Assembly (NCBI GenBank): GCA_009692685.1
Contig: SHYS01000002.1
Location: 204,516 to 268,515, forward strand
Direction: 5' to 3'
Origin: Dehalococcoidia bacterium
GTDB taxonomy: Bacteria; Chloroflexota; Dehalococcoidia; UBA2979
DNA length: 64,000 nt
Both the position numbers and the translations under genes were made by a program. The notes beneath the pieces were generated by a model. The model did no database searches, was not told the origin of the DNA, and worked only from the letters and a program-made list of their open reading frames with translations. Below are positions 26,529 through 34,789 of this stretch, piece after piece (within the stretch, counting starts at the first letter, position 1; each line of letters opens with the position of its first letter).

Positions 26529-27464
26529 TTAGCCGTCGCTGCGGCTGGGCATGGGCTCGGTCGCGCCGCCGAGGAGTTGCGCGGCGTCGCGCATGCGTAC
26601 GAGCTGCGCGGCGTGCTCGCGCTCGTGGCGCGCGATCTTGTCGATGCGGTCCGCGACCGTGGTGACGCCTCGCTCCGGGTGGTTGCCGAACGTCGCCAGT
26701 TGCTCCGGCGTTGCCGTCTCCAACCACGCGTGCGTCACGGCACGCACCTCGTCGAGGCGCGTGTGTACGGACGCGAACGTCTCGGGCGGGCGGGCGCGGT
26801 AGTCGGCCTCCCACTGGTCGCTGTTGAAAGCGCGCCAGGTGTGGCCCGGCGACATCAGCCGTAGCGCTTCCTCGAGGTAGTACGCCTCGACGGCGGCGGC
26901 GTGCGCCAGCACGTCGACCGGCACCCATCCGCCCTCCAGCGCGCGGTCCCGCCACTGTGCCGGGATCGAGTTGTAGGCGTACATCAGATCGAGGCGTGAC
27001 GCCGTGAGTGCGTCTCCGACCGACTCGGCGCTCGCTCCCTCGATACCGGCCTTGTCCTCGTCCTCTCCCTCGAACGCCTTGCAGAGGAAGGTCCGCACGT
27101 CGGGCTGCACCGACATGGCCCCGGGCGCCGAGGGCTGGGCCCAGGCCGCATCCGCGTACACGCGGTCGCCGTAGCGAGGATCACCGGTCCAGTCGATGCA
27201 GGTGAAGACGTTGACGATGTAGGCGGCGCCGTTTTCGCTGGTCACGTACACGGTCTCGGCGAACTCGTAGGGACCGGGCTCGATGTGCAGAACCTCGCGG
27301 AGCAGGCGCTCCAGCGACTCCTCGGCGACTTCTTCCTCGCGGATCTCGTGCATCGGCAGCGACCAGTGGCCCGCGAACTCCGCGTGGGTCTCGTGGTGCT
27401 GAACAAGCAGCACGCGGCCGTCCTCGCGGACCAGGAGCGCGGCGGCGGCGATCTCGGGTGGCAT
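26529..27464 (-). CDS. Nudix-like/DinB-like fusion protein inside the trp operon
   Basis: A 311-residue two-domain protein. Residues 1-135 look like a Nudix fold (AAALLVREDGRVLLVQHHET, then HWSLPMHEIREEEVAEESLE), but the Nudix box is degenerate: the leading Gly is missing and only some acidic residues remain. Residues 155-300 look like a DinB/mycothiol-S-transferase four-helix bundle, with WVPVDVLAHAAAVEAYYLEE and ARHEREHAAQLVRM supplying possible metal histidines. Its ATG shares one base with the trpE stop (TGATG), so it is coupled to trpE. Function is unknown; a repair or housecleaning role in tryptophan synthesis is only a guess. Confidence 0.75.
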   Translation of the reverse strand: MPPEIAAAALLVREDGRVLLVQHHETHAEFAGHWSLPMHEIREEEVAEESLERLLREVLHIEPGPYEFAETVYVTSENGAAYIVNVFTCIDWTGDPRYGDRVYADAAWAQPSAPGAMSVQPDVRTFLCKAFEGEDEDKAGIEGASAESVGDALTASRLDLMYAYNSIPAQWRDRALEGGWVPVDVLAHAAAVEAYYLEEALRLMSPGHTWRAFNSDQWEADYRARPPETFASVHTRLDEVRAVTHAWLETATPEQLATFGNHPERGVTTVADRIDKIARHEREHAAQLVRMRDAAQLLGGATEPMPSRSDG

Positions 27465-28948
27465 CAGTAGCCCAGGCTTCCGGCGGGCGCGCCACCTTCG
27501 CCACGCTCGGCATCATCGATGGCGCGCAGCAGCGCTCTCGACTTGTGCTCGGTCTCTTCGAACTCCTTCACGGGGTCCGAGTCGTACACGATGCCGCCAC
27601 CGGCTTGGACGTGCGCCCAGCCGTCCTTCATCACCAGTGTCCGAATCGTGATGCAGGTCTCGAGGTTCCCCGACATGTCGAAGAAGCCAACCGCTCCCGC
27701 GTACGGGCCTCGACGGTCCGGTTCCAGCTCCGCCACGATCTCCATGGCACGGATCTTTGGTGCCCCCGACACGGTGCCCGCCGGGAAGCTCGCGCGCAGC
27801 GCCTCGTAGGGCGAGACGTCGGCGCGCAGGCGACCCTCGACGTGACTGACGAGGTGCATGACGTGCGAGTAGTACTCCAGGTCGAACTGCTGGGTGACCT
27901 TCACGCTCCCGGGCTCCGAGACGCGACCAACATCGTTGCGACCCAGGTCGAGGAGCATCACGTGCTCCGCCAATTCCTTCGGGTCGTGGCTCAGCTCTTC
28001 GGCGAGCCGCGCGTCCTCGAGGGCGTTCGCGCCTCGAGGACGCGTCCCCGCGATCGGGTGGTTTTCCACCCGGCCATCTTCGATCTTCACCAGCAATTCT
28101 GGCGAAGCGCCCACGATGTAGGTGTCGTCGAATTGCAGGAAGTACATGTATGGCGACGGGTTGATCGCGCGCAGGCTGCGGTATACCTCGAAGGGGTGCG
28201 CGCCGGTCTCGCGGGAGAAGCGCTGCGAGAGCACCACCTGGATGACGTCCCCGGCGTAGATGTATTCCTTGCAGCGCTCGACAGCCCGCAAGTACTCGTT
28301 GCGGTCCCAGTTCGAAAGTACCGCGCGCCCGGTTGGCGAATGCACGGGCGTGTACGGCAGCGCAGCCAGCGGCTGTGACAGGCGCCCGATCAGTTGCTCG
28401 ATCTTCCACTGCGCCTGCTGGTACGAGGAGTCGATGTCGCCATCGAGGCGCACGTGCGAAACGACTTTGATCGTGTGCATCAGGTGGTCGAACACCAGCA
28501 GCGTGTCCGTGAACATCAGCCACGACTCTGGAACGCCCAGGGCGTCCCGCTCTGCAGCCGTCACGCGTGGCTCGAAGTGGCCGACAGCCTCGTAGCCGAT
28601 GTACCCGACGGCGCCACCGTGGAATCGCGGTAGGCCGGGGACCGGCACCGCTCGATAACGCGCGAGCTCCGCCTCGATCTCGAGGAGCGGGTCGCCGTCC
28701 TCGTGGTTTGCGGCCATCACTCGGAAGGGCTCGGTACCGATAAATGAGTAGCGGCCGACCCGCTCGCCGCCTTCCACAGATTCGAGGAGAAACGAGAAGC
28801 GGCCGCGTGCAACCTTCAGGAACGCCGATACCGGCGTCTCGAGGTCGGCGCGCACGTCCTGGTAGATCGGCACCACGGTGCCGGCGCCCACCATGCGTCT
28901 CACCTCAGCGAGGGACGGGGTGGTCTCAGCCAGTGTGGTCGTTGTCAT
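27464..28948 (-). CDS. trpE: Anthranilate synthase component I
   Basis: A 494-residue enzyme that makes anthranilate from chorismate with TrpG. The chorismate-binding domain shows DVIQVVLSQRFSRE, NPSPYMYFLQF, IAGTRPRG, LLDLGRNDVGRVS, FPAGTVSGAPKIRAMEI and AGGGIVYDSDP. The start chosen is ATG 28948, with GGAGGTCCTCG directly upstream; the frame extends further but without such a site. It is the first structural gene after the T-box leader. The tryptophan-binding LLES element is present near residue 55, so feedback inhibition is likely. Confidence 0.96.
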   Translation of the reverse strand: MTTTTLAETTPSLAEVRRMVGAGTVVPIYQDVRADLETPVSAFLKVARGRFSFLLESVEGGERVGRYSFIGTEPFRVMAANHEDGDPLLEIEAELARYRAVPVPGLPRFHGGAVGYIGYEAVGHFEPRVTAAERDALGVPESWLMFTDTLLVFDHLMHTIKVVSHVRLDGDIDSSYQQAQWKIEQLIGRLSQPLAALPYTPVHSPTGRAVLSNWDRNEYLRAVERCKEYIYAGDVIQVVLSQRFSRETGAHPFEVYRSLRAINPSPYMYFLQFDDTYIVGASPELLVKIEDGRVENHPIAGTRPRGANALEDARLAEELSHDPKELAEHVMLLDLGRNDVGRVSEPGSVKVTQQFDLEYYSHVMHLVSHVEGRLRADVSPYEALRASFPAGTVSGAPKIRAMEIVAELEPDRRGPYAGAVGFFDMSGNLETCITIRTLVMKDGWAHVQAGGGIVYDSDPVKEFEETEHKSRALLRAIDDAERGEGGAPAGSLGY

Positions 28949-29061
28949 CGAGGACCTCCGGGCTGTATCGAGGGGCTGGGCGCGATCAAGCTCGTCGAGC
29001 TGCGCCAGCACCACGCGCCACCGGCATAGGGCAGGCCGCCGGAGATGCGCGTGTGTGTCAT
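28945..29061 (-). CDS. Putative Trp-containing leader peptide overlapping trpE
   Basis: A 38-codon reading frame with ATG at 29061 and GGGAGAC a few bases upstream. Residues 17-19 are W-C-W, two tryptophan codons in three. Its TGA overlaps the trpE ATG as ATGA, which would couple the two. It lies between the T-box terminator and trpE. The pair of Trp codons is suggestive of a leader peptide, but no clear attenuator hairpin accompanies it, and the length is longer than usual. It may be a second Trp-sensing layer or chance. Confidence 0.4.
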   Translation of the reverse strand: MTHTRISGGLPYAGGAWCWRSSTSLIAPSPSIQPGGPR

Positions 29062-29148
29062 CGATGTCTCCCGTTCCTCGAACGATCCCGATTCCAGTCT
29101 CTCACCAACGTCCGGCGGTCTGCGTCGCTCGGACACCACTCGCTAAAC

Positions 29149-29182
29149 AAAAAAGGACCATCGCCAAACGGGGCGATGGTCC
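29149..29182 (-). terminator. T-box intrinsic terminator
   Basis: An 11-bp perfect stem (29155-29165 with 29172-29182) with a 6-base loop, followed on the minus strand by six Us at 29149-29154. It directly follows the T-box motif and would form when tRNA-Trp is charged. Confidence 0.88.
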
Positions 29183-29508
29183 TCGCGGTGCCACCCGTAT
29201 TCCGCAACACGTCGATGTCCCGCGGACGTCGAGGCGATGCGCTCAGCAAGCACGGCCTCCGCCGCCCGCCCTCGATGGGTGCGAGAGTGCGCGCGAGGCG
29301 ATGCCCTGGGCATGGATAACGGCGCCCGTACCGTCGACGCCTACTTGGCCACTCGGCAGTTCGAGGGCTGTTCGGGCCGAGACTCCTGGGTCCATTCGGT
29401 CGCTGCAGGCGGGCGCCGGGCTCTCAGCAGCCCCGGCTCTCTGTGGCCCCGCGGTGCGACGTACTAGTCCCGATCGACGTCATGTGTCTGCGCGGCCGTG
29501 ACCGCGTG
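29149..29508 (-). promoter_or_regulatory. T-box riboswitch upstream of trpE (tRNA-Trp specific)
   Basis: Read on the minus strand, the T-box sequence GGGTGGCACCGCG is at 29184-29196 and is followed by a terminator hairpin and U-run (29149-29182). Upstream, a stem I region contains the GAATGGA specifier loop with UGG at 29392-29394, the tryptophan codon. Uncharged tRNA-Trp would pair with the specifier and the T-box bulge to block the terminator and allow transcription of the trp operon. The 5' end is placed just after the -10 box near 29515 and is approximate. The region between 28949 and 29648 is otherwise non-coding. Confidence 0.85.
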
Positions 29509-29514
29509 AGAGAC

Positions 29515-29520
29515 AGTATA
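29515..29520 (-). promoter_or_regulatory. -10 box of the trp operon promoter
   Basis: TATACT on the minus strand at 29515-29520, just upstream of the T-box leader. The -35 is weak: GGGACA lies 19 bases upstream. The local sequence is otherwise GC-rich. Confidence 0.45.
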
Positions 29521-29647
29521 CGACAGCGGTGGTGGCTCGTGTCCCGAACCTTATCTGCCGAGACCGCACGAGCGTTTGGACGGTCGTATGATCGTTGTTG
29601 TATCGAACGGACGAATCATCTCGGGTCGCCGGGGCCCGGAGGCACAG

Positions 29648-30043
29648 ATGCGTACTCGGAAGCTCACTCGCACCAGGATCTGGCTTCTGGCTGGCGTTGG
29701 CGTGTCCGCTGTCGGAGCGGCGCTCCTCGGGGTTGATGCGTTGCCGCTGATCGCTTTCACGACGCTGGCTGCGGCCGCCATCCTTCTCATGCCACGACGC
29801 GTACCGGTGCGGGACCGTCCATTCGAGGGCTTCGACGATGGCAAGGACCTCACGAGGTTCGGCTGGGGACACCCGATGGCGACTTCGATGCTGTGGGGCG
29901 CCACTGCTTTCGGCTGGCTCAATGGCACCGGCAGCTCGGCGGGAACGGGGAGCGAAGGCTTCGGCGGCATCGATGGACTCGGTGCCGCCGACTCCGGCGG
30001 CGGTGACTTCGGCGGGTGCGACGGCGGTGGTGGTTCCGAGTAG
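29648..30043 (+). CDS. Small membrane protein with Gly-rich C-terminus
   Basis: A 131-residue protein I do not recognise. Two adjacent hydrophobic segments near residues 11-50 form a hairpin anchor, followed by a basic loop and a short soluble part. The C-terminus (residues 105-131) is rich in Gly with Asp, Phe and one Cys (GFGGIDGLGAADSGGGDFGG), similar to the glycine tails of some TPM-type membrane proteins. The start is ATG 29648 with GGAGGCACAG just upstream. It diverges from the T-box promoter at about 29515. Confidence 0.7.
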   Translation: MRTRKLTRTRIWLLAGVGVSAVGAALLGVDALPLIAFTTLAAAAILLMPRRVPVRDRPFEGFDDGKDLTRFGWGHPMATSMLWGATAFGWLNGTGSSAGTGSEGFGGIDGLGAADSGGGDFGGCDGGGGSE

Positions 30044-30049
30044 CGCTCG

Positions 30050-30664
30050 CTAAACCTTCACGGGTGCCCGGCCCGGGCGAGTTCGCTCTACCTCGATCAT
30101 GGCGGCCACCGCCTCGACGGTGGCACCGAGGGCGCCTTCTTCGTTCACGACCACGTGCTCGAACCGCGCCTGCGCCTCGATCTCCCGCGCGCGATCGGCG
30201 TTGCGAGCCGCAACCGTGCTCTCATTCGAGCCGCGAGCGCGGATGCGCTCCTCGAGGGCGTTTGGGTCACCCGGTGCGATGTAGATGAAGAGCGCAGCGG
30301 GCACCATCTGCCGCAGCGCCAGCGACCCTTGCACGTCTACTTGCAGCAGCACGTCGTGCCCGCCCCCGAGGAGTTCGCGCACGCGACCTCGCGGCGAGCC
30401 GTAGCGGTTTCTGTGCACGGTGGCGTGCTCCAGCAGGTCGCCTGCTCGCACGTGAGACGCGAACTCCTCGGCCGTGACGAAGTCGTAGTGCACGCCATCT
30501 ACCTCGGTCTTGCCGTCGTTCGTGCGAGGTGCGCGCGTGGTTATCGTGATCGAACGTCGCAGTCGCGAGTCGCGCTCGATGAGCGCCGACATCACCGTGT
30601 CCTTGCCGACGCCGGACGAACCTGAGATCACGATGAGCAGTGGCGGCGGCGTCTTGTCAGGCAC
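30050..30664 (-). CDS. gmk: Guanylate kinase
   Basis: A 204-residue P-loop kinase that phosphorylates GMP to GDP with ATP. The Walker A loop SGSSGVGKDTV is at residues 14-24. The GMP-binding TTRAPR and the DVDVQGS-like segment LLQVDVQGSLALRQM are present, as is RIRARGSNE. Length is normal. The RemA-type gene lies 39 bp upstream on the same strand, a pairing seen in many Gram-positive genomes. It converges with the small membrane protein gene, ending 6 bp from it. Confidence 0.95.
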   Translation of the reverse strand: MPDKTPPPLLIVISGSSGVGKDTVMSALIERDSRLRRSITITTRAPRTNDGKTEVDGVHYDFVTAEEFASHVRAGDLLEHATVHRNRYGSPRGRVRELLGGGHDVLLQVDVQGSLALRQMVPAALFIYIAPGDPNALEERIRARGSNESTVAARNADRAREIEAQARFEHVVVNEEGALGATVEAVAAMIEVERTRPGRAPVKV

Positions 30665-30703
30665 GACCGCAGGATAGAGGCCGCACGCCGTTGCGGCTGC
30701 GTC

Positions 30704-30982
30704 TCAGGCTGGCGTCCTGTGGGTCTGCGAGGCGCGCCCGGCGAAGGTCTCCGGCGTGATCGCGATCAATGCCACGCGGTTGTCATCGACGATGCTCACC
30801 GCCTTGGTGCGGCGCCACGCCGTCAGGTCGATGGCTCGCTCGTCCAGCTTGCTGAGCTGGATCACGCGCTTCATCGGCGCCGAGGTAGGTGCTGCTACCG
30901 CCACGACTCGATTCAACGCGAGGTGATTATCGAATCCGACATGGATGAGCTCAGTGTCCAATTTGACCACCGCACCATTCAC
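30704..30982 (-). CDS. remA: RemA-type DNA-binding regulator (DUF370)
   Basis: A 92-residue protein matching the RemA/DUF370 family: ELIHVGFDNHLALNRVVAV, then SAPMKRVIQ, and ALIAITPETFAGR near the end. RemA of Bacillus subtilis is a DNA-binding activator of biofilm matrix and osmoprotection genes and is encoded upstream of gmk, the arrangement seen here. The start is GTG at 30982 after AGGTCGGGC. The C-terminus has 10 extra residues (ASQTHRTPA). Whether the target genes are the same is unknown. Confidence 0.85.
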   Translation of the reverse strand: MNGAVVKLDTELIHVGFDNHLALNRVVAVAAPTSAPMKRVIQLSKLDERAIDLTAWRRTKAVSIVDDNRVALIAITPETFAGRASQTHRTPA

Positions 30983-31154
30983 GCCCGACCTAGCTGTGGG
31001 TTGGCAGATCCTCGCTCACATGTCGGTACGGCGAACGCCGCCGTCCCGACATGTGCATCGAATCACCTGCGCGATAGCGCGTCAACAGTTGTGATGAGGA
31101 GCGGGTGCTCTTCGGCGCGAACGCAAGAGCTCAGGTCGGCTCGTCCTACGCCTG

Positions 31155-32186
31155 TTAGCGATCGCGACGAAGGCGGCGCTCGCGCTCGCGATCCGCAAGG
31201 CGCCCCTCAGAACGAGACGTAATCTCACGCATCTTCTCGGCGAAGTAGCTGCCGAAGACGAAGTCGCTCATGCTCGAATCAGGGAGCTCGGGGCCCTTCT
31301 GGTCGACTTCCACGCGGCCAACGTTGCCACTCATGAACGCGCCGTGGTCCATGTTGGTGGTCGCGAGGAAGCGGTAGAGGTCCTCTTCGCCTTCGACGTC
31401 CGCGATGCGCTCCTGCAGGTCGAGCAGCGCCTCGCGGTACCGCTCGATCCAGTGGATCAACTGCGTGCGATTTGTCACGGCGATGTCATGCGCCATGTCG
31501 GGGTGTGTCCCCGCCACTCGAGTGGTGTCCTTGAAGCCGCCCGCGGCGAGCAATGACATCTCCGGCCACGCCTCGGAACCGCGTACGAGGCTGAACAGCG
31601 CAGTGGCTGCCGCCAGTGGCAGGTGCGAGATTGCTGCGACATAAGCGTCGTGCTCTTCGGCGTCCATGAATCGAGGCGTCGCGCCGAGCGACGTCGCGAG
31701 CCCCGCCACGGCCTGTACGGCACCGTCGCCCGCGCTCACCGCGGGCACCACGATCCACTGCGCGCCGTTGAAGAGGTCACCGGAGGCGGTTGCCGGTCCA
31801 CTGGCGGTCGTTCCGGCCATCGGGTGCCCGCCGACGAACGAGACACCCTCGGGGAGGGCCATGCCGGCCCAGCGCAGCACCTCGGCCTTGGTGGAGCCGG
31901 TGTCGGTGACTACGGCGCCCTGCTCCACATCGGCGGCGATCACGTTGAGGATGTCACCGATCGCGAGCACGGGGACGGCGATCACCACCATCGAGGCGCC
32001 GCGCACTGCCTCCTCCGGCGTCGCCACGGCCCTGTCGATGGCGCCCAGGCGCCGCGCGCTGGCGGTGTGCTTGCTGTTGCGGTCAGTGCCCACGATTTCG
32101 AGGTCCGGGATCTTGCCCGAGGCCTTGAGCCCCAGCCCGATCGAGGCACCTAGCAACCCGGTTCCGATGATCGCCACTCGGGTCAT
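31155..32186 (-). CDS. tyrA: Prephenate dehydrogenase
   Basis: A 343-residue NAD-dependent enzyme that oxidatively decarboxylates prephenate (or arogenate) in tyrosine synthesis. The Rossmann motif GTGLLGAS is at residues 8-15, and the conserved VGGHPMAGTTASG with its histidine and the AISHLPLAAATAL helix follow. AGGAGCGGGCG precedes the ATG at 32186, which I prefer over a frame extension upstream. There is no ACT domain, so Tyr feedback may act elsewhere. A chorismate mutase is encoded separately by aroH at 47086. Confidence 0.92.
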   Translation of the reverse strand: MTRVAIIGTGLLGASIGLGLKASGKIPDLEIVGTDRNSKHTASARRLGAIDRAVATPEEAVRGASMVVIAVPVLAIGDILNVIAADVEQGAVVTDTGSTKAEVLRWAGMALPEGVSFVGGHPMAGTTASGPATASGDLFNGAQWIVVPAVSAGDGAVQAVAGLATSLGATPRFMDAEEHDAYVAAISHLPLAAATALFSLVRGSEAWPEMSLLAAGGFKDTTRVAGTHPDMAHDIAVTNRTQLIHWIERYREALLDLQERIADVEGEEDLYRFLATTNMDHGAFMSGNVGRVEVDQKGPELPDSSMSDFVFGSYFAEKMREITSRSEGRLADRERERRLRRDR

Positions 32187-32270
32187 CGCCCGCTCCTGCC
32201 TCGATCTTTCTTCGCTACGTGCATCCATCATACGGCGGCGACCCTGCGCCGGATGTACGCGGTAGACTTC

Positions 32271-32822
32271 TTACGAGGCGTGGTCGGCCTCGATGAGGCG
32301 GGCGAGTTCGGGATCCGTGCTTCTATCAGTGGGGTGGCGCTCGGTCGTGTGCCACGCGATCAGTGCGATAACCCGGGGATCTGTGCCAGCCTCGGTCAGA
32401 ACGCGTGCGCCGAGTTCGCCGTGGTGCCGTAATCGCCACAGCGCCCGCCGCCACCCCGGCCCCTGCGGAGCTCCGAGGACGTCGACGAACCTCGGCGAAG
32501 CTGCCTCGAGCACGACGAACGCAACGCGCTCCCACACCCAGACGTGCCCCTTGCCCACATCGTGGAGCAGGGCCGCCTTCCGGAGCGCTTGCGATGGCTG
32601 GTCGGAACTGGATGTGACATCGAGCCAGCGCAGCACGTCATACGAATGTCGGCGGTCGCGCGGCTCCATCGCGAGGAACAGGCGAAGTTCTGCAGGGGCC
32701 AGCGCTGTCCGTATCGTCGCCATGTCGTGATGGCTCAGGTGGGTACGGAAACCGCGAAAGAACTGCCATCCTCGATAGCGCATGCGGGTGCGCGCGCGGC
32801 GCAACGATCGTGCGAGGCTCAC
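32271..32822 (-). CDS. HD-domain phosphohydrolase
   Basis: A 183-residue protein with an HD domain. H59 in RDRRHSYDVLR and H87-D88 in ALLHDVGKGH form the metal site, with later histidines in RLRHHGELG and ALIAWHTTERH. The compact layout resembles HD-GYP or YqeK-like nucleotide or phosphoester hydrolases, but it lacks a GYP motif. The gene starts 9 bp after the M50 protease stop, so the two are probably cotranscribed. Substrate unknown. Confidence 0.82.
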   Translation of the reverse strand: MSLARSLRRARTRMRYRGWQFFRGFRTHLSHHDMATIRTALAPAELRLFLAMEPRDRRHSYDVLRWLDVTSSSDQPSQALRKAALLHDVGKGHVWVWERVAFVVLEAASPRFVDVLGAPQGPGWRRALWRLRHHGELGARVLTEAGTDPRVIALIAWHTTERHPTDRSTDPELARLIEADHAS

Positions 32823-32831
32823 GCCGCTGCC

Positions 32832-33527
32832 TCAGAGCCCCGCGCCGTTGCCGAGAAAGGTGGCGAGCAGGAGGTCACGGATTGGGGTCATGACATCCGA
32901 CAGCAGGTTGAGGCGGCCGTTGGTGATCCACGGGAGCGCGATCAGTCCGAACAGTATCCCCGGCCCCCACGGTTCTAGGCGTGCGAAAGACCTCGACCAT
33001 GTCTTTGGCAGGATGCCGACCGCGATCTTGAAGCCGTCGAGCGGGGCGATCGGCAAGAAGTTGAACACCGCCAGCAGGACGTTCAGGAGAATCGTGTAGC
33101 TCAGGAAGAGCGCCACGAGACCGCCCAACGACGTACCGCCATCGAGGCTCGTCGAGACGAGTCCGAGCCGCAGCGGCAGCGCGGCCAGGGCAGCAATCAC
33201 GAGGTTCGACGCGGGGCCGGCGAGCGAGATCAGGGCGAGAGATCGCTTCGGATTTGCCGTGTTCATCGGGTTCACCGGTGTCGGTTTTGCCCAGCCGAAC
33301 CCGACAAACAGGATCAGCAGCGATCCAAGCGGGTCGAGGTGTGCTCGTGGGTTGAGCGTGAGCCGTCCGGCGCGTGCCGCTGTTCGGTCGCCCAGCGCGT
33401 TCGCTGCGAGTGCGTGGGAGAACTCGTGGAAGGATAGCCCCACCAGCATCGAGAACATGAAGGCGCCAGCGATCATGAGGAACTGGAGTGGCTCCGTGAA
33501 GAGGAGTGGGAACAGGCGAATGAGCAT
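32832..33527 (-). CDS. Site-2 protease family (M50) membrane metalloprotease
   Basis: A 231-residue multi-pass protease of the YwhC/S2P type. The zinc site H34-E35-x2-H38 lies in GLSFHEFSHALAANALGD, and the second conserved motif appears as FNFLPIAPLDGFKI. Family members cut membrane-embedded regulators such as anti-sigma factors; the target here is unknown. I chose ATG 33527 because the first helix begins just after; there is no strong ribosome binding site, so the message may be leaderless. It shares a divergent promoter region with the gene at 33653. Confidence 0.88.
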   Translation of the reverse strand: MLIRLFPLLFTEPLQFLMIAGAFMFSMLVGLSFHEFSHALAANALGDRTAARAGRLTLNPRAHLDPLGSLLILFVGFGWAKPTPVNPMNTANPKRSLALISLAGPASNLVIAALAALPLRLGLVSTSLDGGTSLGGLVALFLSYTILLNVLLAVFNFLPIAPLDGFKIAVGILPKTWSRSFARLEPWGPGILFGLIALPWITNGRLNLLSDVMTPIRDLLLATFLGNGAGL

Positions 33528-33652
33528 GTGATCAGCGTAACAACCTTTTCGTTGACCGCCCTCGGAGTTCTCCCTACCGTGAGTTGCGCTGTCGGATTCG
33601 ACGGCCGTCGAGGCAGGCGGGGCCTCGGCCGCAAACCTGACGAAGGTTAGGC

Positions 33653-34789
33653 ATGCTGCTGACTGCCCGCCGCCTGCCTGTGCCGGCGCTCGCCGTGCTC
33701 GCGAGTCTGATGCTCGCTGGTGTCGGCGCCTGGGTCGGCATTGGTAACGCACCTGTCAATGTCGCCGGCCCCACAGACGGGCCGAGTCTCGCGTTCGCTG
33801 AATTCGGCCCAGTTGCCGATCGCGTTTACCTCGCCTCTCCCTCGAACCATGCCGACCGCCGGTTGGTTGCGACGGTCGACCACGTCGACGGCTGGGGGAT
33901 CAACCCTGCCTTCTCTGTCTCCCGCGGATTGACCGCCTACACCGTCTTGCCGCTCGGCAGCGTCCCGCGGCGTGACTCCGCAGCAGAGCTGTGGTTGCTC
34001 GATCTACGTACAGGTGAACTATCCAGGATCGCACGCGATGCCGACCTCCTCGCCCCACCGGCGTTCGACGCTGAGGGACGGAAGCTGCTCTACCGTTCCA
34101 CCCGCCCGGACGGTCGCCAGGAGTTGGTCAGCGTTGATATGGCTACTCGAGTGCGGCGCCCGATGTACTCGTATGAGGGGGCGTTCGGTCTCCAGCCGAT
34201 TGGTTTCGCGGCAGACGGGGCCGTAGTCTTTGCCGAGTTATCGACGAAGGGCACCGATGTCTACCGTGTCCGCGAGGGGGCTCCGCCCGTCCTCGTCGCT
34301 CACGCTTCCGACCAGATCGCGCGCGACTGGCGCATGTCGCCGGAGGGCACGCAGCTGTCCTATCTCGCGCCGGAGTTGCTGGCCGAGCGCTGGGTGCACC
34401 GGGCGAGTGTCCTCGATATCGCCGGCGGCGCTGCCCGTGCCCTGCCTGCAACCCCGGCCCCACTCGCCGAGCAGTTCGGCCCGGTCTGGACACCTGATGG
34501 CCGAGCAGTCACTCTCGGCCGCGAACCTCTCGAGGGCGAGAGTGCCGCGGCGCTGACGGTCATCCTCGATGGTGGGACTGCTGCGGCGCTGGCGAGCCCC
34601 CGCGTCGGTTTCGATGTCCCGCTGGCCTGGAGCCCGAGCGGTGGTTACCTCGTCGCCCGCTCCTTCGATGGTGCTTCGTCGCACGAGCCAGGTCGTGAGT
34701 CGATGGTCGTCATCGCCGAGGACGGCACGCGCACGGAGTTGAACACCGCCAGCGAACTCATTTTCATTGGCTGGGTCGCTCGTGGTTAG
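33653..34789 (+). CDS. Secreted TolB-like beta-propeller protein
   Basis: A 378-residue protein with an N-terminal signal peptide (basic residues, then a hydrophobic stretch to about residue 28). The rest is built of short beta-strand blades with motifs such as AAELWLLDLRTGELSRIARD, PPAFDAEGRKLLYRS, SPEGTQLSYLAPE and VWTPDGRAVTLGRE, typical of a WD40/TolB-type propeller. The ligand is unknown. AAGGTTAGGC precedes the ATG at 33653. It overlaps the next secreted gene by 8 bases, so they are coupled and probably act together at the cell surface. Confidence 0.82.
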   Translation: MLLTARRLPVPALAVLASLMLAGVGAWVGIGNAPVNVAGPTDGPSLAFAEFGPVADRVYLASPSNHADRRLVATVDHVDGWGINPAFSVSRGLTAYTVLPLGSVPRRDSAAELWLLDLRTGELSRIARDADLLAPPAFDAEGRKLLYRSTRPDGRQELVSVDMATRVRRPMYSYEGAFGLQPIGFAADGAVVFAELSTKGTDVYRVREGAPPVLVAHASDQIARDWRMSPEGTQLSYLAPELLAERWVHRASVLDIAGGAARALPATPAPLAEQFGPVWTPDGRAVTLGREPLEGESAAALTVILDGGTAAALASPRVGFDVPLAWSPSGGYLVARSFDGASSHEPGRESMVVIAEDGTRTELNTASELIFIGWVARG

